Shown here: one piece after another, positions 62,071 to 64,000 of the stretch
Numbering within the stretch: position 1 is the stretch's first letter
How the letters are laid out: every line of letters starts with the position of its first letter
DNA from: Rhizobium sp. 11515TR
Lineage (GTDB): Bacteria > Pseudomonadota > Alphaproteobacteria > Rhizobiales > Rhizobiaceae
Assembly: GCF_002277895.1 (NCBI RefSeq)
Contig: NZ_CP023000.1
Span: 124,001-188,000, forward strand
DNA length: 64,000 nt
Direction of reading: 5' to 3'
The notes under the pieces: generated by a model
Told to the model about the DNA's origin: nothing
The model's input: the letters and a program-made list of their open reading frames with translations, nothing else
Databases searched by the model: none
Made by a program: the position numbers and the translations under genes

Positions 62071-62128
62071 GCCGGATATTGAGAAGCAGAGAGCCCGTGG
62101 GGAGCGGGACAACAAACTGGAGGAGACA

Positions 62129-63382
62129 ATGCCTATCAATCTAAGAGGGCTGGCAATCGGCCTTTTGCTGACGCTCGCATCTGCGTTCAGTGCCCATGCG
62201 GCAGCATCCTGCGGCGACAATAGCGGCAAACCGGCAACCGGCGAGCCGATTATCATCGGCGCCATCACCGGCAAGACCGGGCCGGATGACTTTTCGAATT
62301 CCACCAAGGCGGCGAAGGCCTATTTCGATTGCCTGAACGCCAATGGCGGCATCAAGGGCCGGCCGGTCAAATATCTGGTCGAGGACGATCAGTGGAATCC
62401 GGAGATCGCCGCGCAACTCGCCGCAAAGCTTGTCAATGACGAGAAGGCCGTGCTGATGGTCGGCAATTCCAGCTATGTCGAGTGCGGAGCGAACGCCGAT
62501 TTCTACAAGAAGTCCGGCATCCTTGTCATTGCCGGCGTCGGCGTGCCGCGTGAATGCTATTTTGCCGAGAATTATGCCCCGGCCAATGCCGGGCCGCGCG
62601 TCTCCATGCTCGGCGCCATGGGCTATGCGTTAGACAAGCTCAATGCGAAATCCGTCGTCTGCATCGGTCCGAACATCCCGAATGTCGGGACCTGGTCCTG
62701 CGACGGCGTGATGCTGCTTGCCAAGGAAAAAGGTTTTGCCGCCCAGACGATCCTTATGGATCCGGGCTCGGCCGACGCCACGTCGATCATCCTGCAGGCG
62801 GCTTCAAGCAAGCCGGATGTCATCGTACTTGGCCTGTCGAAGGGCGTGACCGTGCCTTTGCTGACGGCTGCCGAAGAGCAGGGCCTCAACCAGACGATCA
62901 CCTTCCTCAGCGCCGCTTCCGCCTACGATCTCTCGGTTCCAGCCACCATCGGTTCCGGTTGGGACGGCAAGTTCTATGTCAACATGGAATTCAACGATCT
63001 CCAGGCGACGACACCGGACAATCAGAATTGGCTCGCAGTGATGGATCAGTACGGTCAGAAGTCCGATCCGCGCGATACCTTCGCCCAGGCCGGCTACCTT
63101 GCGGCGCGTATTGCGGAAAAGGCGCTGATGACGCTCGATCCGGCCAAGATCGACCGCGAGACCGCCTCTGCCGCCGTGCGCCAGATCAAAGGTTTTAAGA
63201 GCGATATCTTCTGCGCTCCCTGGTATTTCGGCGATGGCCAACCGCGCCACAACGCCAATTCGACGACCCGCATGGCCGTCTCCGAGGGCGGAAAGTGGAA
63301 GGTCGTTTCCGACTGCGCACCGTCGCCCGATCCGGAGCTGAAGGACGTGCGTGCTTTCGAAAAGTCCGCCGGCATCAACTGA
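62129..63382 (+). CDS. ABC importer substrate-binding protein, branched-chain amino acid type
   Basis: 417 residues, ATG 62129 with GGAGGAGAC upstream. Signal peptide of about 25 residues ('AIGLLLTLASAFSAHA'). Peripla_BP_6 fold: 'PIIIGAITGKTGPDDFSNST', 'YFDCLNANGGIKGRPVKYLV', 'EDDQWNPEIAAQLAAKLVND'. Four or more cysteines, unusual in this family, may form disulfides. Captures the catabolic substrate of this cluster in the periplasm; ligand unknown. Confidence 0.92.
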   Translation: MPINLRGLAIGLLLTLASAFSAHAAASCGDNSGKPATGEPIIIGAITGKTGPDDFSNSTKAAKAYFDCLNANGGIKGRPVKYLVEDDQWNPEIAAQLAAKLVNDEKAVLMVGNSSYVECGANADFYKKSGILVIAGVGVPRECYFAENYAPANAGPRVSMLGAMGYALDKLNAKSVVCIGPNIPNVGTWSCDGVMLLAKEKGFAAQTILMDPGSADATSIILQAASSKPDVIVLGLSKGVTVPLLTAAEEQGLNQTITFLSAASAYDLSVPATIGSGWDGKFYVNMEFNDLQATTPDNQNWLAVMDQYGQKSDPRDTFAQAGYLAARIAEKALMTLDPAKIDRETASAAVRQIKGFKSDIFCAPWYFGDGQPRHNANSTTRMAVSEGGKWKVVSDCAPSPDPELKDVRAFEKSAGIN

Positions 63383-63396
63383 GTTCTGGCACCATC

Positions 63397-63421
63397 GGTT
63401 CCGCGGCAAATCCGCGGAACC
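63397..63421 (+). promoter_or_regulatory. Intercistronic hairpin after the binding-protein gene
   Basis: Perfect 10-base stem GGTTCCGCGG/CCGCGGAACC with a 5-base loop, no T run. Such hairpins protect the 3' end of binding-protein mRNA and lower expression of the permease genes behind it. Confidence 0.65.
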
Positions 63422-63444
63422 GAACGACCCGAAAGGATCGATCC

Positions 63445-64000
63445 GTGAATCTCTTACCCTTCGTTATCTCCGGCCTGGGCATCGGCGCCGTCTATGCGCT
63501 CTCCGGTGTCGGTCTTGTCGTCCTGTTTCGGGCGACTGGTGTTCTCAATTTCGCATTCGGTGCCTTTGGCGCGATCGGTGCACATTGCGCATGGCAGCTG
63601 CTGGAGTGGAAGGTACCGCTTGCTGTTGCCATTCTTGCCGCTGTTGCTGTGTCGACGGTGATCAGCTTCCTCTATGGGCGGGTCTTCGCGCCCATGCTGT
63701 CGCATCGTGATATCGTCGTTCGCGCCGTCGGCACTTTGGCGCCCGCCCTGTTGCTGATCGCAATCATGGGCGTGATCTGGGGTGAATTGCCGCGCCGTCT
63801 GCAGTTCCCGACCGACCAGATGTTCGTCTCGCTCTTTGCCGTGCGCCTGACCTTCACGCGCATCATCGCTATCGGCCTCGCCGTCGTCATGGTCGTAGCA
63901 GTCACGTTGCTTCTAGCCCGTACGCGCCTTGGCTTGGATATGCGGGCGCTTGCCAATGATCGCGATCTCAGCGCCATCCTCGGCGTGCGCATCCTTTACA
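63445..64000 (+). CDS. ABC importer permease, LivH type (3' end outside window)
   Basis: 185 codons visible from GTG 63445 (AAGGA upstream). Reads 'VNLLPFVISGLGIGAVYALS', 'GVLNFAFGAFGAIGA', then several membrane helices and 'RTRLGLDMRALANDRDLSAI', the conserved EAA-like loop of LivH permeases. Partner of the upstream binding protein; further transporter genes are expected beyond the window. Confidence 0.92.
   Translation, partial: MNLLPFVISGLGIGAVYALSGVGLVVLFRATGVLNFAFGAFGAIGAHCAWQLLEWKVPLAVAILAAVAVSTVISFLYGRVFAPMLSHRDIVVRAVGTLAPALLLIAIMGVIWGELPRRLQFPTDQMFVSLFAVRLTFTRIIAIGLAVVMVVAVTLLLARTRLGLDMRALANDRDLSAILGVRILY

Noticed and set aside
1..64000. CRISPR arrays, rRNA operons, replication origin, symbiosis (nif/nod) genes
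   Set aside because: Looked for repeated spacers, rRNA-like blocks, rep genes and nif/nod/fixNOQP genes; none found in the window.

Overview
The window looks like a piece of a Rhizobiaceae genome (Rhizobium type), probably accessory or plasmid-borne. The grounds are the gene families present: a heme-PAS hybrid FixL, an FxkR-type regulator and FixK; CHASE3 and HWE kinases; SPW and BON small proteins; and xfp-ackA next to Usp proteins. No replication, rRNA or tRNA gene is visible, so species and replicon cannot be fixed from the sequence alone.

Layout. (a) 0-19 kb, signalling: a PRC-barrel secreted protein (cut by the window edge), two receiver proteins (one with a frameshift), then an overlapping operon of a triple-receiver hybrid kinase, CheR, CheB and a receiver-HWE kinase. 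After these come an HxlR regulator with a tautomerase, a LuxR-type regulator with a degenerate receiver, a CHASE4-GGDEF cyclase, and two chemoreceptors with a CheW and an ArsR-like regulator. Both receptors end in a WxxF pentapeptide. (b) 19-51 kb, an oxygen-limitation island: SPW protein, alcohol dehydrogenase, acetyltransferase, phosphoketolase, acetate kinase, Usp, FxkR/FixK/hybrid FixL, an IS3-family insertion, hemN, cydX-B-A-C-D, CBS-BON proteins, an Nramp-like carrier, a P-type ATPase, two GT25 glycosyltransferases, an OmpR/kinase pair, a triple-BON protein and another Usp. Seven exact TTGAY-N4-RTCAA (FNR/FixK) boxes and two one-mismatch versions lie in front of these units, so the FixL-FxkR-FixK cassette probably controls its own neighbourhood. 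(c) 52-57.6 kb, mobile debris: a cytochrome c / cytochrome b561 pair whose second gene runs into an IS6-family element, a truncated second IS6 transposase, an Rhs C-terminal toxin with a likely immunity gene, a second identical and inverted IS6 copy, and a ParE-type toxin missing its N-terminus. (d) 58-64 kb, catabolism: an AraC regulator, aldehyde dehydrogenase, GMC alcohol oxidoreductase, and the first genes of a branched-chain-amino-acid-type ABC importer cut by the window end.

How it fits together: under low oxygen the hybrid FixL would signal through FxkR to fixK. FixK would then switch on a high-affinity bd oxidase with its CydDC assembly transporter, oxygen-independent heme synthesis (HemN), a phosphoketolase/acetate kinase route that makes ATP from sugar phosphates, and a set of stress proteins (Usp, CBS-BON, BON). 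Apart from the sequence matches themselves, this wiring is inference.
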